From: Sulfurospirillum sp. UBA4058
Lineage (GTDB): Bacteria; Campylobacterota; Campylobacteria; Campylobacterales; Sulfurospirillaceae
NCBI GenBank assembly: GCA_002382085.1
Contig: DFZK01000009.1
Location: forward strand, 95,947-159,946
Length of the DNA: 64,000 bases
Direction: 5' to 3'
Both the position numbers and the translations under genes were made by a program. Positions 1-8,572 of this stretch are shown here, piece after piece. Every line of letters starts with the position of its first letter. The stretch's first letter is position 1. The notes below the pieces were generated by a model. That model had not been told where the DNA came from, made no database searches, and saw nothing but the letters and a program-made list of their open reading frames with translations.

Positions 1-1080
1 AGCAAACTCTTCGGCGTTTATGCCAAAGAAGGCAAAGACGTCAACGCGCTCAAAGCGGAACTTGCGGACAATAAAGCCAAAATCGCCGAAGCGCAAGAGA
101 TCGTTCGAACACTTGAAGAAAAGATGGAAGCACAAGCCTCTATCATTCCCAATATGCCCTCTTCTCTTGTACCCGAGGGCGAAGACGAAAACGACAACGT
201 CGAACTCAAACGCGTTTTAGAGCCTCGCGTTTTTTCGTTTACGCCTAAAGAACATTGGGATTTGGACATTAAACAAAACTGGATCGATTTTGAACGCGGC
301 GTTAAGCTCTCCAAAAGCCGATTTAGCGTTCTTAAAAACGAAGCGGCACGCCTAGAGCGCGCTTTGATCAACTATATGCTCGATTTCAACCGCAAACGCG
401 GATTTCACGAAGTATGCGTTCCCTACATCGTCAACCGCGAAACCTTGATGGGAACGGGACAACTGCCTAAATTCGAAGACGATCTGTTTAAAATCGAAGG
501 CGAAGAACTTTTCTTGATTCCCACCGCCGAAGTTCCCGTGACAAACCTCTTTCGAGACGAAATTTTGACCCTAGAAGAGTTACCTATCAAGATGACATGT
601 TATTCGGCGTGTTTTCGTAAAGAAGCCGGAAGTGCCGGCAAAGACACGCGCGGTATGATTCGCCAGCATCAATTTGATAAAGTCGAGCTGGTCAGTATCA
701 CGACCCCCGAGCAAAGCGAAGCCGTTTTTGAGGAGATGCTTTCGTGTGCTTCCGATCTCTTGACGTCGTTAGGACTTCCGCACCGCCATTTGATGCTTTG
801 CGGCGGAGACCTTGGATTTAGTGCCGCCAAAACGGTTGATTTGGAAGTCTGGCTTCCCGGACAAAACCGCTACCGTGAGATCAGTTCCGTCTCAAATACG
901 TTTGATTTTCAAGCCAGACGTGCCAAAATTCGTTTTAAAGATAACGGCAAAAACCGCCTCGTCCATACGCTCAACGGTTCTTCGCTAGCCGTCGGACGTA
1001 CGTTGATCGCACTCATGGAAAACTACCAGCAAGAAGACGGTAGTATCGCGATTCCAGACGTTTTAAAAGAGTACATGTAA
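1..1080 (+). CDS. serS: Seryl-tRNA synthetase (3' part)
   Basis: This charges tRNA-Ser with serine using ATP, in the cytoplasm. The reading frame is open from base 1, so the gene begins upstream; 359 residues are present, and the family is usually about 410-430. The visible N-terminal part is the helical arm that binds the tRNA long variable arm. The class II catalytic core follows, with motif 2 (CFRKEAGSAGKDTRGMIRQH) and motif 3 (LNGSSLAVGRTLIALMENYQ). The stop codon TAA is itself the end of a copy of the ACATGTAA motif iterated in this window. pflB starts one base after the stop, so the two are surely cotranscribed; the same gene pair occurs in Campylobacter. Confidence 0.97.
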   Translation, partial: SKLFGVYAKEGKDVNALKAELADNKAKIAEAQEIVRTLEEKMEAQASIIPNMPSSLVPEGEDENDNVELKRVLEPRVFSFTPKEHWDLDIKQNWIDFERGVKLSKSRFSVLKNEAARLERALINYMLDFNRKRGFHEVCVPYIVNRETLMGTGQLPKFEDDLFKIEGEELFLIPTAEVPVTNLFRDEILTLEELPIKMTCYSACFRKEAGSAGKDTRGMIRQHQFDKVELVSITTPEQSEAVFEEMLSCASDLLTSLGLPHRHLMLCGGDLGFSAAKTVDLEVWLPGQNRYREISSVSNTFDFQARRAKIRFKDNGKNRLVHTLNGSSLAVGRTLIALMENYQQEDGSIAIPDVLKEYM

Positions 1081-1081
1081 G

Positions 1082-3415
1082 ATGGCGGAAGAAGAAGTCG
1101 TCATCCTCGAAGCGGACCCTTCGGCTCCTACGGAAGAAGGCTTTGCGCCTATTGAAGAGGAAGCGTCCGAGGAGACGGCATCTGCGGAAAATCAAGAAGA
1201 CGAACTCGCCAAAAAAGCGAAAAAACGTCTGTTGATTCTCTTGGTCGCCGCCGGCGTGCTCCTTCTTGCGATCATCATCGCGATCATCGTTATTTTAAAA
1301 GTCAAATCACACCCGACGCCCACACCCGCACCGATCGTCAAACACGAAGAAAAACCGATCGTTAAAGAGCAGTTTTCGCCCTCTCGCGTCGATTCGATGA
1401 TTAAAAAAGCCCACGTGCTTTACGAACAAGGCAACAAAGACGAAGCTTTAAAACTCTACGAAAAAATCGCAACCTACAACGAAGCGATTTCGTATTACAA
1501 TATCGGCGTCGCCAAACTCAAAGAGCAAAGCTATGCCGAAGCTTTGGACGCTTTTAAAAAAGCGATTCAAAACCAAGAGCATCGCTGCATCAGTGCCATC
1601 AATGCCGCCGTATGCGCCTTGGAAATGGGAGACGGGACACTTTTTCACTACTACGTCGATTTAGCGTATGCCTACCTACCCGAAGAGAGCAATGCTCCGC
1701 TTTATTCCTATTACGTGGGCTTAGTGCATTACTATAAAAACTTTTACGTCGAGGCTCTCAGCGCACTCTCGCATCCTTCTAACGACTTTTACCGTGAAGA
1801 CCAAAACTACCTTAGCTCAAAAATCTTAGCCTCTTTGTCCTACAACCAAGAAGCATACACCGATTTAGAGAGTGTTTCCAAAGAGAGCGACCTTTTTACC
1901 TTAGGGCTTTTACAGGCAAAGCTCGGCGATTATGCCAAGTCCAAAACCTATTTGGTACGTGCACTTCGGAACGAACCTGAAAATACGCAGATCAAAACGG
2001 CACTCGCTTTAGTGGAAAATAAGCTCGGTAATCTTGCCAATACGGCTTCGCTTATCCAAGAAGTCGCTAAAGTACGCGACGAAAACTCAGCACCGATTTA
2101 CAAAATGCACGCAATTTTAAAACCTACGCTCTTTGACGTGGATAAGGCGCAAAGCGAATTTGAAAAAGAACTTTTTTTCGACAACGAAAATATTTACAGC
2201 CTTCTGTTCTACTACGCACCGTACAAAGTTTTTGACGCAAAACAGACGATCGATTATATTCGTAAAGGGAGTATGAATATTTTTATCGATGAAATCGGAC
2301 CGGCACTTTCGTACCTGAAAGCCAGTTCGACGATTTCCAAAGTCAACATCGCTATTTCCAAGGGCATCAAAAAAGCACTTGATTTCCATGTTTACGAGGC
2401 AAACGAACTCTTTTTGAAAATGGTCGACGAATACAAAAACCACTCCATTTTACACTACAATCTTGCCTTAACGTATGCGCAAATGGGCGATTACGGCGCG
2501 GCATATCGCCATTTTTCCAAAAGTTACCATCTCGATAACGGCAATTACCTTGCCGGCGTTTTCGCACTGATGAGCGGTAATCTGATCGGTAAAGACATCA
2601 CCAAGCTCAGCGAAGACGTCAAAGAAAGCATCGCGAAGAACCCTACCCTCGGACAAGATAGCTTGTACGCATCGATGATCTATCTTACCGACGGTAACCA
2701 TTTTTCACTAACGCGCTGGATTGAAAAGGAGCAAGAAAGTTCTCCTTTACACCTTGTTTTAAACATCGTCGCATCGCAAAGACTCGGCAATGATCGAATG
2801 TATCGCCTCAACGCGCAAAAGTTACAAGCCTTGCTTCCCAAAGATATTCTCGCCAATATCATTTTATTCAATATCAAGCACGACAAGCAAGAGATTAAAC
2901 AATATGCCAAAGCGATTCAAATCGAATTTAATACGCTACCTTTAGACTACGACGCTTTTTACTACGGTCCGAAAATCGTTAAAGAACAATATATCAAGCT
3001 CCTGCAAATCGGCGGCTTGCTACACCAAAAACGCGATTTGGTCGTTCAACGTATGGAAGAAGAGCGCATCGATATTGCTTCGATTATGCAAACGTTGGCT
3101 TACATGCAAATTTACACCAACAATTTTGAAGAGGCGTTTGTGCTTTACAATAAACTCATCGACGATTTTCACAAGAAAGATACCTACACCGTGTTTCTTG
3201 CCTCCGTTGCGGCTATCGGTGCGGGACATAGCGAAAACGCTATCGCACTTTTAGAACTTTCCAAGCTCACCGATCCTTCCAACGTGGAGAGTAAATATGC
3301 ACTGGGTTTGCTCTATCAAGAAGTGGGAAATTACGAAGCGGCGACCGCTCAGTATCGAAGCATCGGAAATATCGGTTTTATCTCGCAGTATTTTACGTTT
3401 GAATTAATCCGATAA
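1082..3415 (+). CDS. pflB: PflB-like TPR protein, flagellar motor scaffold
   Basis: This 777-residue protein has an acidic cytoplasmic N terminus (about 1-44), one transmembrane helix (about 49-73, flanked by Lys/Arg) and a long, probably periplasmic, region rich in tetratricopeptide repeats (from about 100, e.g. ALKLYEKIATYNEAISYYNI and EAALDAFKKAI-like units). In Campylobacter jejuni the gene behind serS encodes PflB, which with PflA builds the periplasmic scaffold holding the wide stator ring of the flagellar motor and is needed for rotation. Topology, length and position all match, so the name rests on synteny and architecture, not on a database search. A generic membrane TPR protein is the alternative. 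It ends at a perfect inverted repeat. Confidence 0.75.
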   Translation: MAEEEVVILEADPSAPTEEGFAPIEEEASEETASAENQEDELAKKAKKRLLILLVAAGVLLLAIIIAIIVILKVKSHPTPTPAPIVKHEEKPIVKEQFSPSRVDSMIKKAHVLYEQGNKDEALKLYEKIATYNEAISYYNIGVAKLKEQSYAEALDAFKKAIQNQEHRCISAINAAVCALEMGDGTLFHYYVDLAYAYLPEESNAPLYSYYVGLVHYYKNFYVEALSALSHPSNDFYREDQNYLSSKILASLSYNQEAYTDLESVSKESDLFTLGLLQAKLGDYAKSKTYLVRALRNEPENTQIKTALALVENKLGNLANTASLIQEVAKVRDENSAPIYKMHAILKPTLFDVDKAQSEFEKELFFDNENIYSLLFYYAPYKVFDAKQTIDYIRKGSMNIFIDEIGPALSYLKASSTISKVNIAISKGIKKALDFHVYEANELFLKMVDEYKNHSILHYNLALTYAQMGDYGAAYRHFSKSYHLDNGNYLAGVFALMSGNLIGKDITKLSEDVKESIAKNPTLGQDSLYASMIYLTDGNHFSLTRWIEKEQESSPLHLVLNIVASQRLGNDRMYRLNAQKLQALLPKDILANIILFNIKHDKQEIKQYAKAIQIEFNTLPLDYDAFYYGPKIVKEQYIKLLQIGGLLHQKRDLVVQRMEEERIDIASIMQTLAYMQIYTNNFEEAFVLYNKLIDDFHKKDTYTVFLASVAAIGAGHSENAIALLELSKLTDPSNVESKYALGLLYQEVGNYEAATAQYRSIGNIGFISQYFTFELIR

Positions 3416-3416
3416 A

Positions 3417-3444
3417 CCTTACATGTAAACATTTACATGTAAGG
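3417..3444. terminator. Inverted repeat made of two TTACATGTAA copies
   Basis: Two 13-base arms (CCTTACATGTAAA and its exact reverse complement) are separated by two bases. It lies in the 41-base gap between the convergent pflB and leuA genes, where a bidirectional transcription terminator is expected. No long T-run follows, and each arm holds a self-palindrome, so simple hairpin termination is only likely, not certain. The arrangement resembles inverted pairs of DNA uptake sequences that serve as terminators in Neisseria. Confidence 0.6.
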
Positions 3445-3456
3445 CTATCGTCCTTC

Positions 3457-5016
3457 TTAAATGCCTTCTTGTTCCATTTTATGAACGCTACGCAAGCGAT
3501 CGCGCATCGACATGTAACTGTTAAGGGCTCCGATATAAGCTTTCGCCGTCGCTAGCATCGTATCAACGCTCAATCCGTGTCCCATAATCGCCGGCTTGCT
3601 CTCGTCAAACACGACTTTAACGATCACGCGTGCCATAGCATCTTTGCCTTGCGAGACCGCGTCGACTTTATAGTCTTTAAGTTCTCCGCTCACGCCGCAC
3701 ACGCGATCGATGACCTTAAAGATCGCATCCATCGTCCCGTTACCGATCGCCGCATCGGTGATCTCTTTACCGTCGTGATTGATCGTCACGGCAGCACTCG
3801 GAACGCCGCCCGGAGCGCAATCGGAAAGTTGTAAGCGAAGCAATTCAAACACTTGAGGAATTTTAGTAATCTCTTCGGCAACCAACGCACGTAAATCGTC
3901 GTCGAAAATCTCTTTTTTCTGATCCGCTAAAATTTTAAAACGCTCAAACGCTTCGTTAATTTCGTCGTCTTGTAACTCGTATCCCAAGTTCGCCAATTTA
4001 TCTTTAAACGCATGGCGACCGGAATGCTTTCCAAGAACGATCGAGTTTTTATCGAGCCCGATATCTTTGGCACTCATAATTTCATACGTTTGCGTATGTT
4101 TCAACACGCCGTCTTGGTGAATACCGCTTTCATGCGAAAAAGCGTTCTTACCGACAATCGCTTTATTGGGTTGGGGTTCGATTCCGGTAATCGAAGAGAC
4201 AAGGCGACTCGTCGGGTAAATCTCTTTAATATTAATGTTTGTCTCGTATGCGCTGAAATGATCTTTACGAGTTCGAAGTGCCATGACGATCTCTTCAAGT
4301 GCCGCATTTCCCGCACGCTCCCCTAATCCGTTAATCGTACATTCGATTTGTCGCGCACCGTTTTCGACACATGCAAGCGAGTTCGCAACCGCTAATCCCA
4401 AGTCGTTGTGGTTGTGTACCGAAATAATCGCACGCTCTCCGACAAACTCATGCAAAGATTTGATAATCGCCCCCATCTCCGTCGGTAAGCGATACCCTAC
4501 CGTATCGGGAATGTTGAGCGTCGTTGCACCCGCATTGATGACGGCATCTAAAACTTCTTTCATAAAATTTACTTCGCTACGTCCCGCATCTTCGCAACTA
4601 AATTCGACGTCTTCACAAAATGTTTTAGCGTATTGCACCGCTTCGACCGCTTTTTTAATGACTTGATCCGGACTCATCTTGAGTTTGTATTGCATATGAA
4701 TCGGACTTGTAGCGATAAACGTATGAATGCGATTCAATTTTGCTTTGGAAACGGCTTCGCCCGCTGCTTTGATATCTTTCTCCAAAGCACGCGCTAACGA
4801 ACAGACGCGGCTTTTGGTAATCACTTCGCTGATACGTGCAATCGCGTCAAAATCTCCGGGGCTTGCCGCGGCAAATCCCGCCTCTATAACGTCAACGCCG
4901 AGCTTTTGCAATTGCAAAGCGATTTGAATTTTTTCTTCCGTGTTCATAGACGCACCGGGACTTTGCTCACCGTCGCGTAACGTCGTGTCAAAAATGATAA
5001 TAGTATTGTTGCTCAT
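3457..5016 (-). CDS. leuA: 2-isopropylmalate synthase
   Basis: This condenses acetyl-CoA with 2-oxoisovalerate, the first committed step of leucine synthesis. At 519 residues it is a normal long-type LeuA: an N-terminal TIM barrel with the metal-site start DTTLRDGEQSPGA (about 10-22), HNHNDLGLAVANS with the metal-binding histidines, and the NGLGERAGNAALEE stretch. A linker and the C-terminal regulatory domain that normally senses leucine follow. The start has an AAAGGA ribosome binding site 6-7 bases upstream. It stands alone, without leuBCD nearby, behind a leader with a leucine-rich mini-ORF, which suggests control by leucine supply. Confidence 0.97.
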   Translation of the reverse strand: MSNNTIIIFDTTLRDGEQSPGASMNTEEKIQIALQLQKLGVDVIEAGFAAASPGDFDAIARISEVITKSRVCSLARALEKDIKAAGEAVSKAKLNRIHTFIATSPIHMQYKLKMSPDQVIKKAVEAVQYAKTFCEDVEFSCEDAGRSEVNFMKEVLDAVINAGATTLNIPDTVGYRLPTEMGAIIKSLHEFVGERAIISVHNHNDLGLAVANSLACVENGARQIECTINGLGERAGNAALEEIVMALRTRKDHFSAYETNINIKEIYPTSRLVSSITGIEPQPNKAIVGKNAFSHESGIHQDGVLKHTQTYEIMSAKDIGLDKNSIVLGKHSGRHAFKDKLANLGYELQDDEINEAFERFKILADQKKEIFDDDLRALVAEEITKIPQVFELLRLQLSDCAPGGVPSAAVTINHDGKEITDAAIGNGTMDAIFKVIDRVCGVSGELKDYKVDAVSQGKDAMARVIVKVVFDESKPAIMGHGLSVDTMLATAKAYIGALNSYMSMRDRLRSVHKMEQEGI

Positions 5017-5067
5017 AAGGTTATCCTTTAAATGATTGTATCGTTAAAATGAATGAAAAAAGAAAAA

Positions 5068-5166
5068 TTAGAGGGAGAGAAGGTTTTGCAGGAGAGCGTT
5101 TTTAATCTCAATTTTGGGTAAACATTTAATCGATTTCATAATACCGATTGCCGTGACGTTTTGCAT
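5068..5166 (-). CDS. Candidate leu leader peptide, 32 residues
   Basis: A 32-codon ORF sits between the promoter and leuA. It begins with ATG behind a strong ribosome binding site (GGAGAAACG-ATG), so translation is likely. Its last codons read Leu-Leu-Gln-Asn-Leu-Leu-Ser-Leu-stop, five leucines in eight codons, as in leader peptides that make the ribosome stall when charged tRNA-Leu is scarce. It is 51 bases from leuA. No terminator hairpin with a T-run is seen between it and leuA, so if it regulates, the mechanism may be translational or need another structure. The sequence shows the ORF and its leucines; the regulatory role is inference. Confidence 0.5.
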   Translation of the reverse strand: MQNVTAIGIMKSIKCLPKIEIKNALLQNLLSL

Positions 5167-5193
5167 CGTTTCTCCTTTAAAAATAAATATTTT

Positions 5194-5220
5194 GAAGAAG
5201 AGCGTTAAACGCACTTCCTC
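5194..5220 (-). promoter_or_regulatory. 5'-terminal hairpin of the leuA leader
   Basis: On the minus strand GAGGAAGTGCG (5220-5210) can pair with CGCTCTTCTTC (5204-5194) around a five-base loop, with one G-U pair and one T-T mismatch. It would begin about five bases after the likely transcription start and end some 18 bases before the leader ORF's ribosome binding site. It could stabilise the mRNA or take part in leucine-dependent control. Confidence 0.4.
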
Positions 5221-5231
5221 AAAGTAGACGT

Positions 5232-5237
5232 ATTATA
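5232..5237 (-). promoter_or_regulatory. -10 box of the leuA leader transcript
   Basis: TATAAT on the minus strand, just beyond the end of pssA, with no convincing -35 box, as is usual for sigma-70 promoters in this phylum. It would start the leader RNA near 5225. Confidence 0.5.
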
Positions 5238-5238
5238 C

Positions 5239-5970
5239 TCAATTTTTATAGTATTTGGCAACGACAAACGTATAAACACCCCGTACCAAACCGTAGACGA
5301 GATAGAGGCTAATCAAAAGCGTTCCGACTTCGATCGGGTATAAATACAAAAGCGAAAACGTCGCGACAAGGTACACCAGCGTTTTAATCAGATGACCTTT
5401 TTTTAAATCAATTTTTTTAAAACTCGGATAACGGATATTGCTAACCATCAAACACGAAAGTCCGCCTAAACCGAACAACATCAGGCTCTCGTAGCCGTGA
5501 ATAACAGGATATTCTTTATAAAATAAAATCCACATCGCAACCACGACGGCGGCGGTAGGAATCGGAACACCGATAAAAACGGAAGGCTCAACCGTACCGA
5601 TCATCACGTTAAAACGTGCCAAACGGATTGCCCCGAAAACGACGAACATCGCGCACAAAAGCGAGCCGACCTTCCCGTACGCATGGGCGATGCTAAAATA
5701 AAATAACATCGCGGGAGCAACGCCGAAAGCTACGATATCCGCTAAAGAATCAAACTCGGCACCGAATTTGCTCGTTGCATTGGTCAAACGCGCGACTCTA
5801 CCGTCGAGTCCGTCAAAAATCAGCGATAATAGAATATAAATTGCCGCTTTATCAAATTGTGCATTTGCCGAAGCGATAACGCTAATGACGCCTAAAAAAG
5901 CACTTGCCGCCGTAAAAAGATTGGGGAAAATATACATCAGTTGCAATTTGTTCCCGTTTTGAACGTTCAT
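5239..5970 (-). CDS. pssA: CDP-diacylglycerol-serine O-phosphatidyltransferase
   Basis: This membrane enzyme makes phosphatidylserine from CDP-diacylglycerol and serine, on the way to phosphatidylethanolamine. It carries the CDP-alcohol phosphotransferase motif DG-x2-AR-x8-G-x3-D-x3-D at residues 56-78 (DGRVARLTNATSKFG, then D74 and D78), and several hydrophobic helices. An in-frame ATG 18 bases further upstream exists, but the start at 5970 has a good AAGGA site and lies one base from the stop of the Psd-like gene, giving 243 residues. It is cotranscribed with the Psd-like gene and ftsH. Confidence 0.93.
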   Translation of the reverse strand: MNVQNGNKLQLMYIFPNLFTAASAFLGVISVIASANAQFDKAAIYILLSLIFDGLDGRVARLTNATSKFGAEFDSLADIVAFGVAPAMLFYFSIAHAYGKVGSLLCAMFVVFGAIRLARFNVMIGTVEPSVFIGVPIPTAAVVVAMWILFYKEYPVIHGYESLMLFGLGGLSCLMVSNIRYPSFKKIDLKKGHLIKTLVYLVATFSLLYLYPIEVGTLLISLYLVYGLVRGVYTFVVAKYYKN

Positions 5971-5971
5971 C

Positions 5972-6619
5972 TTAATCCTTATACGCAAGATAGCCGAGCA
6001 CGCTTTGCCCCGCTTTAACCGTGTCGTTAAGCACCACTTTGATGCGTGCGTCTAAACTAACAAGCACGGCAATTTCTCCGTCTTTCAAAAAACCCATACG
6101 TTCCGTCGCCTTAAAAGAGCCTTCTTTACGGTAAAACGTGATCGGAGTTCCCCACGAGCCGATGGAACAAACCATATAGAGCCGCTCGTTTTGTGCCTGA
6201 CATGTAACAATGTTTTGCTCTCCTAAAAGAGTCGATAAAGCATTGGAAGAGGGCATAAAAAGACCGAAACGCGAAGTCGTTGCAAGGACGTTCATCGCAA
6301 GGGGAGCGCGAATCAACCCTACGTCGAACAGTGATTTTTGAATCACGATGCGCAACATCTCTTGTCCGTTTTCCAGCGTTGTTTTCGCAATGGACGTAAT
6401 CCTGCCGTCAATCGGCGCGATCAAAGCACGTGCGTCGTCTTCGTCGGCAAGACGTTCGGGATTGCGATAAGAAAAAAGCGTCCATGCAAAAAGCAGGAAG
6501 AATAACCACGTCAACCATGAAAGCGCATACGAAAGAAGTAGAAACATTCCCGTTAAAACGAGACGGTTCCATCCCTCTTTGGCGATCGGTTGCGTGGTTG
6601 TGTACAAAACGTTACGCAT
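5972..6619 (-). CDS. Phosphatidylserine decarboxylase-related protein lacking key residues
   Basis: The order of conserved blocks is that of short phosphatidylserine decarboxylases: a membrane-associated N terminus (about 20-48), YRNPER, APIDGRI with the conserved Asp, FDVGLIRAP, NERLYMV, and a C-terminal RMGFLKDGE block. Real Psd proteins are self-cleaved at Gly-Ser in this last block, making the pyruvoyl cofactor from Ser. Here the position is Gly-Glu (codons GGA GAA), and the His of the FDVH block is Gly. So it should not self-process, and its activity as a decarboxylase is doubtful. Its place between ftsH and pssA still ties it to phospholipid synthesis. A canonical psd may lie elsewhere in the genome. 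Confidence 0.75.
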   Translation of the reverse strand: MRNVLYTTTQPIAKEGWNRLVLTGMFLLLSYALSWLTWLFFLLFAWTLFSYRNPERLADEDDARALIAPIDGRITSIAKTTLENGQEMLRIVIQKSLFDVGLIRAPLAMNVLATTSRFGLFMPSSNALSTLLGEQNIVTCQAQNERLYMVCSIGSWGTPITFYRKEGSFKATERMGFLKDGEIAVLVSLDARIKVVLNDTVKAGQSVLGYLAYKD

Positions 6620-6622
6620 TGC

Positions 6623-8572
6623 TTAGAGGTTCTCGCTCAACGGCTTTTCGTGAACGGGTTTAGAATGTTTGAGTTGTGAAACCATACCGTTTTCGGCTTC
6701 AAAAGAAGCAATGACTTCGCGTAATTGATCTCCGTCGATCGTCTCAAACTCGTTCAATTTTGCAACGATACGTTCGATACATTCTCGATACTCTTCCAAA
6801 CGAACTTTAACGACTTCGTAACGCTCTTGCAAAGTTTTTTTAATGTGCTCGTCGAGTTTTTCCGCCATTTTATCGCTGTAATCTTTCACCGTTCCGCCGT
6901 TTAAAAACGTATTGCGTTGTTTTTCAAGCACCATTAAACCGGCAACATCGCTCATACCGTAAATGCTCACCATCGCTTTAATAATATCCGTCGCTCGTTC
7001 CAAATCGTTACCGGCACCGGTTGAAATTTCTCCTAAAAAGACCTCTTCCGCCGCACGACCGGCCAAAAGAACGTCGACTTCCGCCATCAATTCGTGTTTT
7101 TGCATCAAAAATTTATTCTCTTCGGGAGTATTCAGCGTATAGCCGAGTGCGGCAAGTCCTCGCGGAATAATCGATACTTTCGAAACACGCTTGGCACCTT
7201 CCGTCGTCTCCGCAAGAAGTGCATGACCGCTTTCGTGGTACGCTACGATACGCTTTTCTTCCGGATTGATACGGCGGCTTTTTTTCTCAAGTCCCGCAAT
7301 TGCACGTTCTACCGCCTCTACTAAATCCTGCTGTTCGACGTATGTTTTATTTTTGCGTCCGGCAAGAAGCGCGGCTTCGTTAATAATATTCGCCAAATCG
7401 GCACCCGCAAGTCCCGCCGTTAAGCGTGCAATTTCTTCAAGATTAATATCTTTACCTAATTTAATATCGACGACATGGACTTTTAAAATGTCTTTTCGAC
7501 CTTGGAAATCGGGTTTATCGACTAAAACCTGTCGATCAAAACGCCCCGGTCGCAAGAGTGCGGCATCGAGCACTTCCGGTCTGTTCGTTGCGGCAAGAAC
7601 GATTACGGGAGATTTATCGGAACTAAATCCATCCATTTCCGCCAAAAGCTGATTGAGCGTTTGTTCTCTTTCGTCGTTACCGCCCATCATACCGCTAGCA
7701 GCCCTACTTTTACCGATCGCATCGATTTCATCGATAAAGACGATTGCCGGTGCTTCTTTTTTTGCATTTTCGAACAAATCGCGTACGCGACTCGCACCTA
7801 CACCCACGAACATTTCGATAAAGCTTGAACCTGAAACCGAGAAAAACGGTACGCTCGCTTCTCCGGCAACGGCTTTAGCAAGCAACGTTTTACCCGTACC
7901 CGGAGGTCCCACTAAAAGCACGCCTTTAGGAATTTTGGCTCCCAAATTCATGTAACGATCGGGGAATTTTAAAAAGTCTACAATCTCTTTAACCTCTTCT
8001 TTGGCCTCTTCGACACCGGCAACGTCTTCAAATTTAACTTTCGGTTTCTCGGAATTGACAAGTTTTTTGCTACTGCCCATTCCTAAAATGCCGCCGCCCA
8101 TATTTTTTTGCATACGATTGGCTAAAAACATCCAAATACCGAAAAATACGAATACGGGTAAAACCCATGAAAAAAGAATCTCGGTAAAAATATTGGATTC
8201 GTTATAACCGCCGTAACTCACTTTTTTCTCATCCATTAAGGAGATTAACGTACTGTCTTCGCCGACTTTTTTCACGACGTATACGGTTTTTTGCGTACCT
8301 TCATTGGAAAAAGCTTTGATCGTCGTTTGCCCGATGGCTACGTAGCTGATTTGGCTGTTACGAATCAACTCTTTGAGTTCATAATAACTGATGGTACGCG
8401 TTGCGCTGTTTTGAACGTTGAAATTCGCCGCCATACCGTTATCGCTCGTACCTCCGCTAAAATTTTTAAAAAGCAAAATAACGATTATGGAAAAAATCGC
8501 AAACATTAAGAGAGGATTTTGGTTAAAAAAGTTATTTTTTTTATCGTTTTTATTGTCTGGGTTGGGATTCAT
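6623..8572 (-). CDS. ftsH: ATP-dependent zinc metalloprotease FtsH
   Basis: This membrane-bound AAA+ protease degrades damaged membrane proteins and regulatory substrates. Two transmembrane helices (about 21-38 and 132-150) flank a periplasmic domain. The AAA module follows, with Walker A GPPGTGKT (222-229), Walker B ending DEID (281-284) and the second region of homology ending RPGRFDRQ. The zinc protease motif HESGH is at 446-450. The length of 649 is normal. The start codon follows the prmA stop directly, and the Psd-like gene starts three bases after its stop, so all are in one operon. Confidence 0.98.
   Translation of the reverse strand: MNPNPDNKNDKKNNFFNQNPLLMFAIFSIIVILLFKNFSGGTSDNGMAANFNVQNSATRTISYYELKELIRNSQISYVAIGQTTIKAFSNEGTQKTVYVVKKVGEDSTLISLMDEKKVSYGGYNESNIFTEILFSWVLPVFVFFGIWMFLANRMQKNMGGGILGMGSSKKLVNSEKPKVKFEDVAGVEEAKEEVKEIVDFLKFPDRYMNLGAKIPKGVLLVGPPGTGKTLLAKAVAGEASVPFFSVSGSSFIEMFVGVGASRVRDLFENAKKEAPAIVFIDEIDAIGKSRAASGMMGGNDEREQTLNQLLAEMDGFSSDKSPVIVLAATNRPEVLDAALLRPGRFDRQVLVDKPDFQGRKDILKVHVVDIKLGKDINLEEIARLTAGLAGADLANIINEAALLAGRKNKTYVEQQDLVEAVERAIAGLEKKSRRINPEEKRIVAYHESGHALLAETTEGAKRVSKVSIIPRGLAALGYTLNTPEENKFLMQKHELMAEVDVLLAGRAAEEVFLGEISTGAGNDLERATDIIKAMVSIYGMSDVAGLMVLEKQRNTFLNGGTVKDYSDKMAEKLDEHIKKTLQERYEVVKVRLEEYRECIERIVAKLNEFETIDGDQLREVIASFEAENGMVSQLKHSKPVHEKPLSENL

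Noticed and set aside
3496..3503. GCGATCGC, the HIP1 octamer of cyanobacteria
   Set aside because: CGATCG is common here through codon usage (Ile/Asp codons with G+C); no clear excess beyond that was seen, unlike the ACATGT palindrome.
4283..4666. Open frame of 127 codons antisense to leuA
   Set aside because: The minus-strand LeuA motifs cover this stretch fully; the antisense product is low in recognisable features.
5017..5067. Classic rho-independent attenuator between leader ORF and leuA
   Set aside because: The stretch is A+T-rich with T-runs but has no stable stem before them, so no attenuator terminator is annotated.
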